Source of the DNA: Euonymus europaeus
Taxonomy: Eukaryota; Streptophyta; Magnoliopsida; Celastrales; Celastraceae
Direction of reading: 5' to 3'
DNA: 64,000 bases
Assembly: GCA_963580455.1 (NCBI GenBank)
Contig: OY756961.1
Coordinates: forward strand, 16,163,001-16,227,000
This document shows positions 1-13,800 of this stretch, in pieces. The position numbers and the translations under genes are program-made. Each line of letters starts with the position of its first letter. Position 1 is the first letter of the stretch. The notes under the pieces were generated by a model. That model saw nothing but the letters and a program-made list of their open reading frames with translations, was not told where the DNA came from and did no database searches.

Positions 1-1325
1 CTCTTTGTACACTTTTTATTGTTCTTCTATGTGAAATTTTACGAGTATAAGCTTCCTAGATTATTTCGATCTCAAAACACCAACATTCTATGACAAATCG
101 ACAAAACCGTTAAAAGTTCCTCCATAGAGAGTGTTGAGTGATTTCGGACCATCAAAGTTGTTCGGTGTACATATTTTATTATTCTTATATGTCAAATTTT
201 ACGAGTATAAGCTGCATAGATTATTTCGATGACAAAACACCAACTTTCTATGAAAAATGACAAAACCGTTAAAAGCTCCTCCATAGAGAGTGTTGAGCGA
301 CTTCGGACCTTCAAAGTTGCTCGGTGTACAATTTTTATTGTTCTTCTATGTCTTATTTTACGAATATAAGCTTCCTAGATTATTTCGATGCCAAAACACC
401 AACTTTCTATGACAAATGGACAAAACCGTTAAAAGCTCCACTCTAGAGAGTGTTGAGCGACTTCGGACCATCAAAGTTGTTCGGTGTACATATTTTATTA
501 TTCTTATATGTCAAATTTTACGAGTATAAGCTGCATAGATTATTTCGATGACAAAACACCAACTTTCTATGAAAAATGACAAAACCGTTAAAAGCTCCTC
601 CATAGAGAGAGTTGAACAACATCGGACCATCAAAATTGCTCTTTGTACACTTTTTATTGTTCTTCTATGTGAAATTTTACGAGTATAAGCTTCCTAGATT
701 ATTTCGATCTCAAAACACCAACATTCTATGATAAATCGACAAAACCGTTAAAAGTTCCTCCATAGAGAGTGTTGAGCGACTTCGGACCATCAAAGTCGTT
801 CGGTGTACATATTTTATTATTCTTATATGTCGAATTTTACGAGTATAAGCTGCATAGATTATTTCGATGCCAAAACACCAACTTTCTATGACAAATCGAC
901 AAAACCGTTAAAATCCCCTCCATAGAGAGAGTTGAGCAACTTCAGACCATCAAAATTGCTCTTTGTACAATTTTTATTGTTCTTATATGTCAATTTTTAC
1001 GAGTATAAGCTTCATAGATTATTTCGATTCTAAAACAACAACTTTCTATGACAAATGGACAAAACCGTTAAAAGCTCCTTCATAGAGAGAGTTGAGCAAC
1101 TTCGGACAATCAAAGTTGCTAGGTGTACAATTTTTATTGTTCTCATATGTCAAATTTTACGAGTATAAGCTTCATAGATTATTTCGATGCCAAAACACCA
1201 ACTTTCTATGACAAATGGACATAACTGTTAAGAGCTCCTCCATAGAGAGAGTTGAGCAACTTCGGACCATAAAAGTTGCTCGGTGTACACTTTTTATTGT
1301 TCTTATATGTCAAATTTTATTAGTC
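1..1325 (+). repeat. Left-edge satellite, 4-mer HOR of 638 bp plus irregular monomers
   Basis: The window opens inside a monomer. The stretch from position 1 recurs from 639, including the unusual TTTCGATCTCAAAAC variant (near 69 and 708), giving a four-monomer period of 638 bp; the second copy is partial and ends before about 900. Within the first copy, a monomer with GATGACAAAAC and GAAAAATGACAAAACC (one base short) appears twice, 319 bp apart, so a dimer duplication lies inside the 4-mer. From about 900 to 1,325 the monomers are irregular and resemble parts of the following 12-mer. No gene is seen. Confidence 0.8.
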
Positions 1326-4300
1326 TAAGCTTCATAGATTATTTCGATGCTAAAACAACAACTTTCTATGACAAATCGACAAAACCGTTAAAAGCTCCTC
1401 CATAGAGAGAGTTGAACAACTTCAGACCATCAAAATTGCTCTTTATACACTTTTTATTGTTCTTCTATGTGAAATTTTTACGAGTATATGCTTCCTAGAT
1501 TATTTCGATGTCAAAACACCAACTTTCTATGACAAATGGACAAAACCGTTAAAAGCTCCTCCATAGAGAGTGTTGAGCGACTTCGGACCATCAGAGTTGT
1601 TCGGTGTACAATTTTTATTGTTCTTATATGTCAAATTTTACGAGTATAAGCTGCATAGATTATTTGGATTCCTAAACACCAACTTTCTATGACAAATCGA
1701 CAAAACCGTTAAAAGCTCATCCAGAGAGAGAGTTGAGCAACTTCGGACCATCAAAATAGCTCTTTGTAAAATTTTTATTGTTCTTAGATGTCAAATTTTA
1801 CGAGTAAAAGCTTCATAGATTATTTCGATGCTAAAACACCAACTTTCTACAACAAATGGACAAAACCATTAAACGCTCCTCCATAGAGAGAGTTGAGCAA
1901 CTTCGAACCATCAAAGTTGCTCGGTGTACAATTTTTATTGTTCTTATATGTCAAATTTTACGAGTATAAGCTTCATAGATTATTTCGATGCCAAAACACC
2001 AACTTTCTATGAAAAATGGACAAAACCGTTAAGAGCTCCTCCATAGAGAGAGTTGAGCAACTTCGGACAATCAATGTTTTTCGGGATAGACTTTTTATTG
2101 TTCTTCTATGTTAAATTTTACGAGTATAAGCTTCCTAGATTATTTCGATGCCAAAACACCAACTTTCTATGACAAATCGACAAAACCGTTAAGAGCTCCT
2201 CCATAAAGAGAGTTGAGCAACATCGGACCATCAAAGTTGCTCGGTGTACACTTTTTATTGTTTTTATATGTCAAATTTTACGAGTGTAAGCTTCATAGAT
2301 TATTTCGATGCCAAAACACCAACTTTCTATGACAAATGAACAAAACCGTTAAAAGTTCCTCCATAGAGAGAGTTGAGCAACTTCGGACCATCAAAGTTGC
2401 TCGGTGTACAATTTTTATTGTTCTCATATGTCAAATTTACGAGTATAAGCTTCATAGATTATTTCGATGCCAAAACACCAACTTTCTATGACAAATGGAC
2501 GAAACCGTTAAAAGCTCCTCCATTGAGAGAGTTGAGCAACTTCGGACCATCATATTTGCTCTATGTACACTTTTTATTGTTCTTCCTTGTCAAATTTTAT
2601 GAGTATAAGCTTCTTAGATTATTTCGATGCGAAAACACCAACATTCTATGACAAATGGACGAAACCGTTAAAAGCTCCTCCATAGAGAGAGTTGAGGAAC
2701 TTCGGACCATCAAATTTGCTCTATGTATACTTTTTATTGTTCTTCTCTGTCAAATGTTACGAGTATAAGCTTCCTAGATTATTTCGATGCCAAAACACCA
2801 ACTTTCTATGACAAATGAATGAAATCGTTAAAAGCTCCTCCATAGAGAGTGTTGAGCGACTTCGGACCTTCAAAGTTGCTCGGTGTACAATTTTTATTGT
2901 TCTTATATGTCAAATTTTACGAGTATAAGCTTCATAGATTATTTCGATGCCAAAACTGCAACTTTCTATGACAAATGGACAAAACCTTTAAAAGCTCCTC
3001 CATGAGAGAGTTGATCAACTTCGGACCATCAAAGTTGCTCGGTGTATAATTTTTATTGTTCTTATATGTCAAATTTTACGAGTATAAGCTGCATAGATTA
3101 TTTCGATGCCAAAACACCAACTTTCTATGACAAATCGACAAAACCGTTAAAATCCCCTCCATAGAGAGAGTTGAGCAACTTCAGACCATCAAAATTGCTC
3201 TTTGTACAATTTTTATTGTTCTTATATGTCAATTTTTACGAGTATAAGCTTCATAGATTATTTCGATGCTAAAACAACAACTTTCTATGACAAATCGACA
3301 AAACCGTTAAAAGCTCCTCCATAGAGAGAGTTGAACAACTTCAGACCATCAAAATTGCTCTTTATACACTTTTTATTGTTCTTCTATGTGAAATTTTTAC
3401 GAGTATATGCTTCCTAGATTATTTCGATGTCAAAACACCAACTTTCTATGACAAATAGACAAAACCGTTAAAAGCTCCTCCATAGAGAGTGTTGAGCGAC
3501 TTCGGACCATCAGAGTTGTTCGGTGTACAATTTTTATTGTTCTTATATGTCAAATTTTACGAGTATAAGCTGCATAGATTATTTGGATTCCTAAACACCA
3601 ACTTTCTATGACAAATCGACAAAACCGTTAAAAGCTCATCCAGAGAGAGAGTTGAGCAACTTCGGACCATCAAAATAGCTCTTTGTAAAAATTTTATTGT
3701 TCTTAGATGTCAAATTTTACGAGTAAAAGCTTCATAGATTATTTCGATGCTAAAACACCAACTTTCTACGACAAATGGACAAAACCGTTAAACGCTCCTC
3801 CATAGAGAGAGTTGAGCAACTTCGAACCATCAAAGTTGCTCGGTGTACAATTTTTATTGTTCTTATATGTCAAATTTTACGAGTATAAGCTTCATAGATT
3901 ATTTCGATGCCAAAACACCAACTTTCTATGAAAAATGGACAAAACCGTTAAGAGCTCCCCCATAGAGAGAGTTGAGCAACTTCAGACAATCAATGTTTTT
4001 CGGGATAGACTTTTTATTGTTCTTCTATGTTAAATTTTACGAGTATAAGCTTCCTAGATTATTTCGATGCCAAAACACCAACTTTCTATGACAAATCGAC
4101 AAAACCGTTAAGAGCTCCTCCATAAAGAGAGTTGAGCAACATCGGACCATCAAAGTTGCTCGGTGTACACTTTTTATTGTTTTTATATGTCAAATTTTAC
4201 GAGTGTAAGCTTCATAGATTATTTCAATGCCAAAACACCAACTTTCTATGACAAATGAACAAAACCGTTAAAAGTTCCTCCATAGAGAGAGTTGAGCAAC

Positions 4301-6988
4301 TTCGGACCATCAAAGTTGCTCGGTGTACAATTTTTATTGTTCTCATATGTCAAATTTACGAGTATAAGCTTCATAGATTATTTCGATGCCAAAACACCAA
4401 CTTTCTATGACAAATGGACGAAACCGTTAAAAGCTCCTCCATTGAGAGAGTTGAGCAACTTCGGACCATCATATTTGCTCTATGTACACTTTTTATTGTT
4501 CTTCTTTGTCAAATTTTATGAGTATAAGCTTCTTAGATTATTTCGATGCGAAAACACCAACATTCTATGACAAATGGACGAAACCGTTAAAAGCTCCTCC
4601 ATAGAGAGAGTTGAGGAACTTCGGACCATCAAATTTGCTCTATGTATACTTTTTATTGTTCTTCTATGTCATATTTTACGAGTATAAGCTTCCTAGATTA
4701 TTTCGATGCCAAAACACCAACTTTCTATGACAAATGGATGAAATCGTTAAAAGCTCCTCCATAGAGAGTGTTGAGCGAATTCGGACCTTCAAAGTTGCTC
4801 GGTGTACAATTTTTATTGTTCTTATATGTCAAATTTTACGAGTATAAGCTTCATAGATTATTTCGATGCCAAAACTGTAACTTTCTATGACAAATGGACA
4901 AAACCTTTAAAAGCTCCTCCATGAGAGAGTTGATCAACTTCGGACCATCAAAGTTGCTCGGTGTACACTTTTTATTGTTCTTATATGTCAAATTTTATGA
5001 GTATGAGCTTCATAGATTATTTCAATGCCAAAACAACAACTTTCTATGACAAATCGACAAAACCGTTAAAATCCCCTCCATAGAGAGAGTTGAGCAACTT
5101 CAGACCATCAAAATTGCTCTTTGTACAATTTTTATTGTTCTTATATGTCAATTTTTACGAGTATAAGCTTCATAGATTATTTCGATGCTAAAACAACAAC
5201 TTTCTATGACAAATCGACAAAACCGTTAAAAGCTCCTCCATAGAGAGAGTTGAACAACTTCAGACCATCAAAATTGCTCTTTATACACTTTTTATTGTTC
5301 TTCTATGTGAAATTTTTACGAGTATATGCTTCCTAGATTATTTCGATGTCAAAACACCAACTTTCTATGACAAATGGACAAAACCGTTAAAAGCTCCTCC
5401 ATAGAGAGTGTTGAGCGACTTCGGACCATCAGAGTTGTTCGGTGTACAATTTTTATTGTTCTTATATGTCAAATTTTACGAGTATAAGCTGCATAGATTA
5501 TTTGGATTCCTAAACACCAACTTTCTATGACAAATCGACAAAACCGTTAAAAGCTCATCCAGAGAGAGAGTTGAGCAACTTCGGACCATCAAAATAGCTC
5601 TTTGTAAAAATTTTATTGTTCTTAGATGTCAAATTTTACGAGTAAAAGCTTCATAGATTATTTCGATGCTAAAACACCAACTTTCTACGACAAATGGACA
5701 AAACCGTTAAACGCTCCTCCATAGAGAGAGTTGAGCAACTTCGAACCATCAAAGTTGCTCGGTGTACAATTTTTATTGTTCTTATATGTCAAATTTTACG
5801 AGTATAAGCTTCATAGATTATTTCGATGCCAAAACACCAACTTTCTATGAAAAATGGACAAAACCGTTAAGAGCTCCCCCATAGAGAGAGTTGAGCAACT
5901 TCAGACAATCAATATTTCTCGGGATAGACTTTTTATTGTTCTTCTATGTTAAATTTTACGAGTATAAGCTTCCTAGATTATTTCGATGCCAAAACACCAA
6001 CTTTCTATGACAAATCGACAAAACCGTTAAGAGCTCCTCCATAAAGAGAGTTGAGCAACATCGGACCATCAAAGTTGCTCGGTGTACACTTTTTATTGTT
6101 TTTATATGTCAAATTTTACGAGTGTAAGCTTCATAGATTATTTCAATGCCAAAACACCAACTTTCTATGACAAATGAACAAAACCGTTAAAAGTTCCTCC
6201 ATAGAGAGAGTTGAGCAACTTTGGACCATCAAAGTTGCTCGGTGTACAATTTTTATTGTTCTCATATGTCAAATTTACGAGTATAAGCTTCATAGATTAT
6301 TTCGATGCCAAAACACCAACTTTCTATGACAAATGGACGAAACCGTTAAAAGCTCCTCCATTGAGAGAGTTGAGCAACTTCGGACCATCATATTTGCTCT
6401 ATGTACACTTTTTATTGTTCTTCTTTGTCAAATTTTATGAGTATAAGCTTCTTAGATTATTTCGATGCGAAAACACCAACATTCTATGACAAATGGACGA
6501 AACCGTTAAAAGCTCCTCCATAGAGAGAGTTGAGCAACTTCGGACCATCAAATTTGCTCTATGTATACTTTTTATTGTTCTTCTATGTCATATTTTACGA
6601 GTATAAGCTTCCTAGATTATTTCGATGCCAAAACACCAACTTTCTATGACAAATGGATGAAATCGTTAAAAGCTCCTCCATAGAGAGTGTTGAGCGAATT
6701 CGGACCTTCAAAGTTGCTCGGTGTACAATTTTTATTGTTCTTATATGTCAAATTTTACGAGTATAAGCTTCATAGATTATTTCGATGCCAAAACTGTAAC
6801 TTTCTATGACAAATGGACAAAACCTTTAAAAGCTCCTCCATGAGAGAGTTGATCAACTTCGGACCATCAAAGTTGCTCGGTGTACACTTTTTATTGTTCT
6901 TATATGTCAAATTTTATGAGTATGAGCTTCATAGATTATTTCAATGCCAAAACAACAACTTTCTATGACAAATCGACAAAACCGTTAA
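1326..6988 (+). repeat. 12-mer higher-order repeat, period 1919 bp, about 2.95 copies
   Basis: Diagnostic monomers recur 1919 bp apart: for example the one-base-short CAAATTTACGAG monomer near 2,438, 4,357 and 6,276, and AAAACTG[CT]AACTTTC near 2,953, 4,872 and 6,791. Copies run about 1,330-3,248, 3,249-5,167 and 5,168-6,988. The period equals 12 x 160 minus 1, and the net minus 1 is explained by three located indels per unit: minus 1 in CAAATTTACG, minus 1 in CCATGAGAGAG and plus 1 in GAAATTTTTACG. Copies two and three are more alike than either is to copy one (for example CAATGCC against CGATGCC near 4,226 and 6,145). Periodicity breaks on the left near 1,326 and on the right near 6,989, where AAAATCCCC becomes AAAAGCTCC. 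Confidence 0.9.
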
Positions 6989-9900
6989 AAGCTCCTCCAT
7001 AGAGAGAGTTGAACAACATCGGACCATCAAAATTGCTCTTTGTACACTTTTTATTGTTCTTCTATGTGAAATTTTACGAGTATAAGCTTCCTAGATTTTT
7101 TGGATCCCAAAACACCAACATTCTATGACAAATGGACAAAACCGTTAAAAGTTCCTCCATAGAGAGTGTTGAGCGACTTCGGACCGTCAAAGTTGTTCGG
7201 TGTACATATTTTATTATTCTTATATGTCAAATTTTACGATTATAAGCTGCATAGATTATTTCGATGCCAAAACACCAACTTTCTATGACAAATCGTCAAA
7301 ACCGTTAAAATCCTTCCATAGAGAGATTTGAGCAACTTCGGACCATCAAAATTGCTCTTTGTACAATTTTTATTGTTCTTATATGTCAATTTTTACGAGT
7401 ATAAGCTTCATAGATTATTTCGATGCTAAAACAATAACTTTCTATGACAAATGGAAAAAACCGTTAAGAGCTCCTCCATAGAGAGAGTTGAGCAACTTCG
7501 GACCATCAAAGTTGCTCGGTGTACAATTTTTATTGTTCTCATATGTCAAATTTTACGAGTATAAGCTTCATAGATTATTTCGATGCCAAAACACCAACTT
7601 TCTATGACAAATCGACAAAACCATTAAGAGCTCCTCCATAGAGAGAGTTGAGCAACTTCGGACCATAAAAGTTGCTCGGTGTACACTTTTTATTGTTCTT
7701 ATATGTCAAATTTTATGAGTCTAAACTTCCTAGATTATATGGATCCCAAAACACCAACATTCTATGACAAATGGACAAAACCGTTAAAAGTTCCTCCATA
7801 GAGAGTGTTGAGCGACTTCGGACCGTCAAAGTTGTTCGGTGTACATATTTTATTATTCTTATATGTCAAATTTTAAGAGTATAAGCTGCATAGATTATTT
7901 CGATGCCAAAACACCAACTTTCTATGACAAATCGACAAAACCGTTAAAATCCCCTCGATAGAGAGAGTTGAGCAACTTCGGACCATCAAAATTGCTCTTT
8001 GTACAATTTTTATTCTTCTTATATGTCAATTTTTACGAGTATAAGATTCATAGATTATTTCGATGCGAAAACAACAACTTTCTATGACAAATGGAAAAAA
8101 CCGTTAAAAGCTCCTCCATAGAGAGAGTTGAGCAACTTCGGACCATTAAAGTTGCTCGGTGTATAATTTTTATTGTTCTCATATGTCAAATTTTACGAGT
8201 ATAAGCTTCATAGATTATTTCGATGCCAAAACACCAACTTTCTATGACAAACGGACAAAACCGTTAAGAGCTCCTCCATAGAGAGAGTTGAGCAACTTCG
8301 GACCGTAAAAGTTGCTCGGTGTACACTTTTTATTGTTCTTATATGTCAAATTTTATGAGTCTAAACTTCATAGATTATTTCGATTGCAAAACAACAACTT
8401 TCTATGACAAATCGACAAAACCGTTAAAAGCCCCTCCATAGAGAGAGTTGAACAACATCGGACCATCAAAATTGCTCTTTGTACACTTTTTATTGTTCTT
8501 CTATGTGAAATTTTACGAGTATAAGCTTCCTAGATTATTTGGATCCCAAAACAACAACATTCTATGACAAATGGACAAAACCGTTAAAAGTTCATCCATA
8601 GAGAGTGTTGAGCGATTTCGGACCGTCAAATTTGTTCGGTGTACATATTTTATTATTCTTATATGTCAAATTTTACGATTATAAGCTGCATAGATTATTT
8701 CGATGCCAAAACACCAACTTTCTATGACAAATCGTCAAAACCGTTAAAATCCTTCCATAGAGAGATTTGAGCAACTTCGGACCATCAAAATTGCTCTTTG
8801 TACAATTTTTATTGTTCTTATATGTCAATTTTTACGAGTATAAGCTTCATAGATTATTTCGATGCTAAAACAATAACTTTCTATGACAAATGGAAAAAAC
8901 CGTTAAGAGCTCCTCCATAGAGAGAGTTGAGCAACTTCGGACCATCAAAGTTGCTCGGTGTACAATTTTTATTGTTCTCATATGTCAAATTTTACGAGTA
9001 TAAGCTTCATAGATTATTTCGATGCCAAAACACCAACTTTCTATGACAAATCGACAAAACCATTAAGAGCTCCTCCATAGAGAGAGTTGAGCAACTTCGG
9101 ACCATAAAAGTTGCTCGGTGTACACTTTTTATTGTTCTTATATGTCAAATTTTATGAGTCTAAACTTCCTAGATTATATGGATCCCAAAACACCAACATT
9201 CTATGACAAATGGACAAAACCGTTAAAAGTTCCTCCATAGAGAGTGTTGAGCGACTTCGGACCGTCAAAGTTGTTCGGTGTACATATTTTATTATTCTTA
9301 TATGTCAAATTTTAAGAGTATAAGCTGCATAGATTATTTCGATGCCAAAACACCAACTTTCTATGACAAATCGACAAAACCGTTAAAATCCCCTCGATAG
9401 AGAGAGTTGAGCAACTTCGGACCATCAAAATTGCTCTTTGTACAATTTTTATTCTTCTTATATGTCAATTTTTACGAGTATAAGATTCATAGATTATTTC
9501 GATGCGAAAACAACAACTTTCTATGACAAATGGAAAAAACCGTTAAAAGCTCCTCCATAGAGAGAGTTGAGCAACTTCGGACCATTAAAGTTGCTCGGTG
9601 TATAATTTTTATTGTTCTCATATGTCAAATTTTACGAGTATAAGCTTCATAGATTATTTCGATGCCAAAACACCAACTTTCTATGACAAACGGACAAAAC
9701 CGTTAAGAGCTCCTCCATAGAGAGAGTTGAGCAACTTCGGACCGTAAAAGTTGCTCGGTGTACACTTTTTATTGTTCTTATATGTCAAATTTTATGAGTC
9801 TAAACTTCATAGATTATTTCGATTGCAAAACAACAACTTTCTATGACAAATCGACAAAACCGTTAAAAGCCCCTCCATAGAGAGAGTTGAACAACATCGG

Positions 9901-10878
9901 ACCATCAAAATTGCTCTTTGTACACTTTTTATTGTTCTTCTATGTGAAATTTTACGAGTATAAGCTTCCTAGATTATTTGGATCCCAAAACAACAACATT
10001 CTATGACAAATGGACAAAACCGTTAAAAGTTCATCCATAGAGAGTGTTGAGCGATTTCGGACCGTCAAATTTGTTCGGTGTACATATTTTATTATTCTTA
10101 TATGTCAAATTTTACGAGTATAAGCTGCATAGATTATTTCGATGCCAAAACAGCAACTTTCTACGACAAATCGACAAAACCGTTAAAATCCCCTCCATAG
10201 AGAGAGTTGAGCAACTTCGGACCATCAAAATTTCTCTTTGTACAATTTTTATTGGTCTTATATGTCAATTTTTACGAGTATAAGCTTCATAGATTATTTC
10301 GATGCTAAAACAACAACTTTCTATGACAAATGGAAAAAACCGTTAAAAGCTCCTTCATAGAGAGAGTTGAGCAACTTCGGACCATCAAAGTTGCTCGGTG
10401 TACAATTTTTATTGTTCTCATATGTCAAATTTTACGAGTATAAGCTTCATAGATTATTTCGATGCCAAAACACCAACATTCTATGACAAATCGACAAAAC
10501 CGTTAAAAGCTCCTCCATAGAGAGAGTTGAACAACTTCGGACCATCAAAATTGCTCTTTATACATTTTTTATTGTTCTTCTATGTGAAATTTTACGAGTA
10601 TAAGATTCCTAGATTATTTCGATGCCAAAACACCAACTTTCTATGACAAATGGACAAAACCGTTAAAATCTCCTCCATAGAGAGTGTTGAGCGACTTCGG
10701 ACCATCAAAGTTCTTCGATGTACAATTTTTGTTGTTTTTATATGTCAAATTTTACGAGTATAAGCTGCATAGATTATTTCGAATCCAAAACACCAACTTT
10801 CTATGACAAATCGAGAAAACCGTTAAAAGCACCTCCAGAGAGAGAGTTGAGCAACTTTGGACCATCAAAATAGCTCTT
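4803..10878 (+). repeat. First copy of a 6076-bp (38-monomer) tandem duplication
   Basis: This block and the next (10,879-16,954) match at a constant offset of 6076 bp. It holds the last 1.1 units of the 12-mer array, the 9-mer array and about five further monomers. The offset equals 38 x 160 minus 4; four net missing bases can be counted inside (CATGAGAG monomers near 4,921 and 6,840, CAAATTTACG near 6,276, AAAATCCTTCC near 7,310 and 8,750, offset by the plus-1 monomer near 5,311). The breakpoint lies in a stretch common to both flanks (TGTACAATTTTTATTG...GAGTATAAGCTTC), so it cannot be placed to the base. Confidence 0.9.
6989..10116 (+). repeat. 9-mer higher-order repeat, period 1439 bp, about 2.2 copies
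   Basis: The unusual monomer with AATCGTCAAAACC followed by AAAATCCTTCCATAGAGAGATTTGAGC occurs near 7,290 and again 1439 bp later near 8,730. Flanking monomers match in order at the same spacing. Copies run about 6,989-8,427 and 8,428-9,866. A third partial copy runs to about 10,116, where ACGATTATAAG is replaced by ACGAGTATAAG. The period equals 9 x 160 minus 1 because of the one-base-short TCCTTCC monomer. Distinctive features are CTGCATAG, TACATATTTTATTATTC and GGATCCCAAAAC (with a BamHI site). The first copy has a private ATTTTTTGGATCC change near 7,096. Confidence 0.88.
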
Positions 10879-13800
10879 TGTACAATTTTTATTGTTCTTA
10901 TATGTCAAATTTTACGAGTATAAGCTTCATAGATTATTTCGATGCCAAAACTGTAACTTTCTATGACAAATGGACAAAACCTTTAAAAGCTCCTCCATGA
11001 GAGAGTTGATCAACTTCGGACCATCAAAGTTGCTCGGTGTACACTTTTTATTGTTCTTATATGTCAAATTTTATGAGTATGAGCTTCATAGATTATTTCA
11101 ATGCCAAAACAACAACTTTCTATGACAAATCGACAAAACCGTTAAAATCCCCTCCATAGAGAGAGTTGAGCAACTTCAGACCATCAAAATTGCTCTTTGT
11201 ACAATTTTTATTGTTCTTATATGTCAATTTTTACGAGTATAAGCTTCATAGATTATTTCGATGCTAAAACAACAACTTTCTATGACAAATCGACAAAACC
11301 GTTAAAAGCTCCTCCATAGAGAGAGTTGAACAACTTCAGACCATCAAAATTGCTCTTTATACACTTTTTATTGTTCTTCTATGTGAAATTTTTACGAGTA
11401 TATGCTTCCTAGATTATTTCGATGTCAAAACACCAACTTTCTATGACAAATGGACAAAACCGTTAAAAGCTCCTCCATAGAGAGTGTTGAGCGACTTCGG
11501 ACCATCAGAGTTGTTCGGTGTACAATTTTTATTGTTCTTATATGTCAAATTTTACGAGTATAAGCTGCATAGATTATTTGGATTCCTAAACACCAACTTT
11601 CTATGACAAATCGACAAAACCGTTAAAAGCTCATCCAGAGAGAGAGTTGAGCAACTTCGGACCATCAAAATAGCTCTTTGTAAAAATTTTATTGTTCTTA
11701 GATGTCAAATTTTACGAGTAAAAGCTTCATAGATTATTTCGATGCTAAAACACCAACTTTCTACGACAAATGGACAAAACCGTTAAACGCTCCTCCATAG
11801 AGAGAGTTGAGCAACTTCGAACCATCAAAGTTGCTCGGTGTACAATTTTTATTGTTCTTATATGTCAAATTTTACGAGTATAAGCTTCATAGATTATTTC
11901 GATGCCAAAACACCAACTTTCTATGAAAAATGGACAAAACCGTTAAGAGCTCCCCCATAGAGAGAGTTGAGCAACTTCAGACAATCAATATTTCTCGGGA
12001 TAGACTTTTTATTGTTCTTCTATGTTAAATTTTACGAGTATAAGCTTCCTAGATTATTTCGATGCCAAAACACCAACTTTCTATGACAAATCGACAAAAC
12101 CGTTAAGAGCTCCTCCATAAAGAGAGTTGAGCAACATCGGACCATCAAAGTTGCTCGGTGTACACTTTTTATTGTTTTTATATGTCAAATTTTACGAGTG
12201 TAAGCTTCATAGATTATTTCAATGCCAAAACACCAACTTTCTATGACAAATGAACAAAACCGTTAAAAGTTCCTCCATAGAGAGAGTTGAGCAACTTTGG
12301 ACCATCAAAGTTGCTCGGTGTACAATTTTTATTGTTCTCATATGTCAAATTTACGAGTATAAGCTTCATAGATTATTTCGATGCCAAAACACCAACTTTC
12401 TATGACAAATGGACGAAACCGTTAAAAGCTCCTCCATTGAGAGAGTTGAGCAACTTCGGACCATCATATTTGCTCTATGTACACTTTTTATTGTTCTTCT
12501 TTGTCAAATTTTATGAGTATAAGCTTCTTAGATTATTTCGATGCGAAAACACCAACATTCTATGACAAATGGACGAAACCGTTAAAAGCTCCTCCATAGA
12601 GAGAGTTGAGCAACTTCGGACCATCAAATTTGCTCTATGTATACTTTTTATTGTTCTTCTATGTCATATTTTACGAGTATAAGCTTCCTAGATTATTTCG
12701 ATGCCAAAACACCAACTTTCTATGACAAATGGATGAAATCGTTAAAAGCTCCTCCATAGAGAGTGTTGAGCGAATTCGGACCTTCAAAGTTGCTCGGTGT
12801 ACAATTTTTATTGTTCTTATATGTCAAATTTTACGAGTATAAGCTTCATAGATTATTTCGATGCCAAAACTGTAACTTTCTATGACAAATGGACAAAACC
12901 TTTAAAAGCTCCTCCATGAGAGAGTTGATCAACTTCGGACCATCAAAGTTGCTCGGTGTACACTTTTTATTGTTCTTATATGTCAAATTTTATGAGTATG
13001 AGCTTCATAGATTATTTCAATGCCAAAACAACAACTTTCTATGACAAATCGACAAAACCGTTAAAAGCTCCTCCATAGAGAGAGTTGAACAACATCGGAC
13101 CATCAAAATTGCTCTTTGTACACTTTTTATTGTTCTTCTATGTGAAATTTTACGAGTATAAGCTTCCTAGATTTTTTGGATCCCAAAACACCAACATTCT
13201 ATGACAAATGGACAAAACCGTTAAAAGTTCCTCCATAGAGAGTGTTGAGCGACTTCGGACCGTCAAAGTTGTTCGGTGTACATATTTTATTATTCTTATA
13301 TGTCAAATTTTACGATTATAAGCTGCATAGATTATTTCGATGCCAAAACACCAACTTTCTATGACAAATCGTCAAAACCGTTAAAATCCTTCCATAGAGA
13401 GATTTGAGCAACTTCGGACCATCAAAATTGCTCTTTGTACAATTTTTATTGTTCTTATATGTCAATTTTTACGAGTATAAGCTTCATAGATTATTTCGAT
13501 GCTAAAACAATAACTTTCTATGACAAATGGAAAAAACCGTTAAGAGCTCCTCCATAGAGAGAGTTGAGCAACTTCGGACCATCAAAGTTGCTCGGTGTAC
13601 AATTTTTATTGTTCTCATATGTCAAATTTTACGAGTATAAGCTTCATAGATTATTTCGATGCCAAAACACCAACTTTCTATGACAAATCGACAAAACCAT
13701 TAAGAGCTCCTCCATAGAGAGAGTTGAGCAACTTCGGACCATAAAAGTTGCTCGGTGTACACTTTTTATTGTTCTTATATGTCAAATTTTATGAGTCTAA

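Noticed and set aside
2373..2651. Open frame of 92 codons, repeated at 4,292, 6,211 and 12,287
   Set aside because: It is the satellite itself read through: 160 is not a multiple of three, so successive monomers are read in different frames. Copies exist only because the 12-mer is duplicated. The peptide is low in complexity, rich in F, L, Y and K, and shows no domain or gene context.
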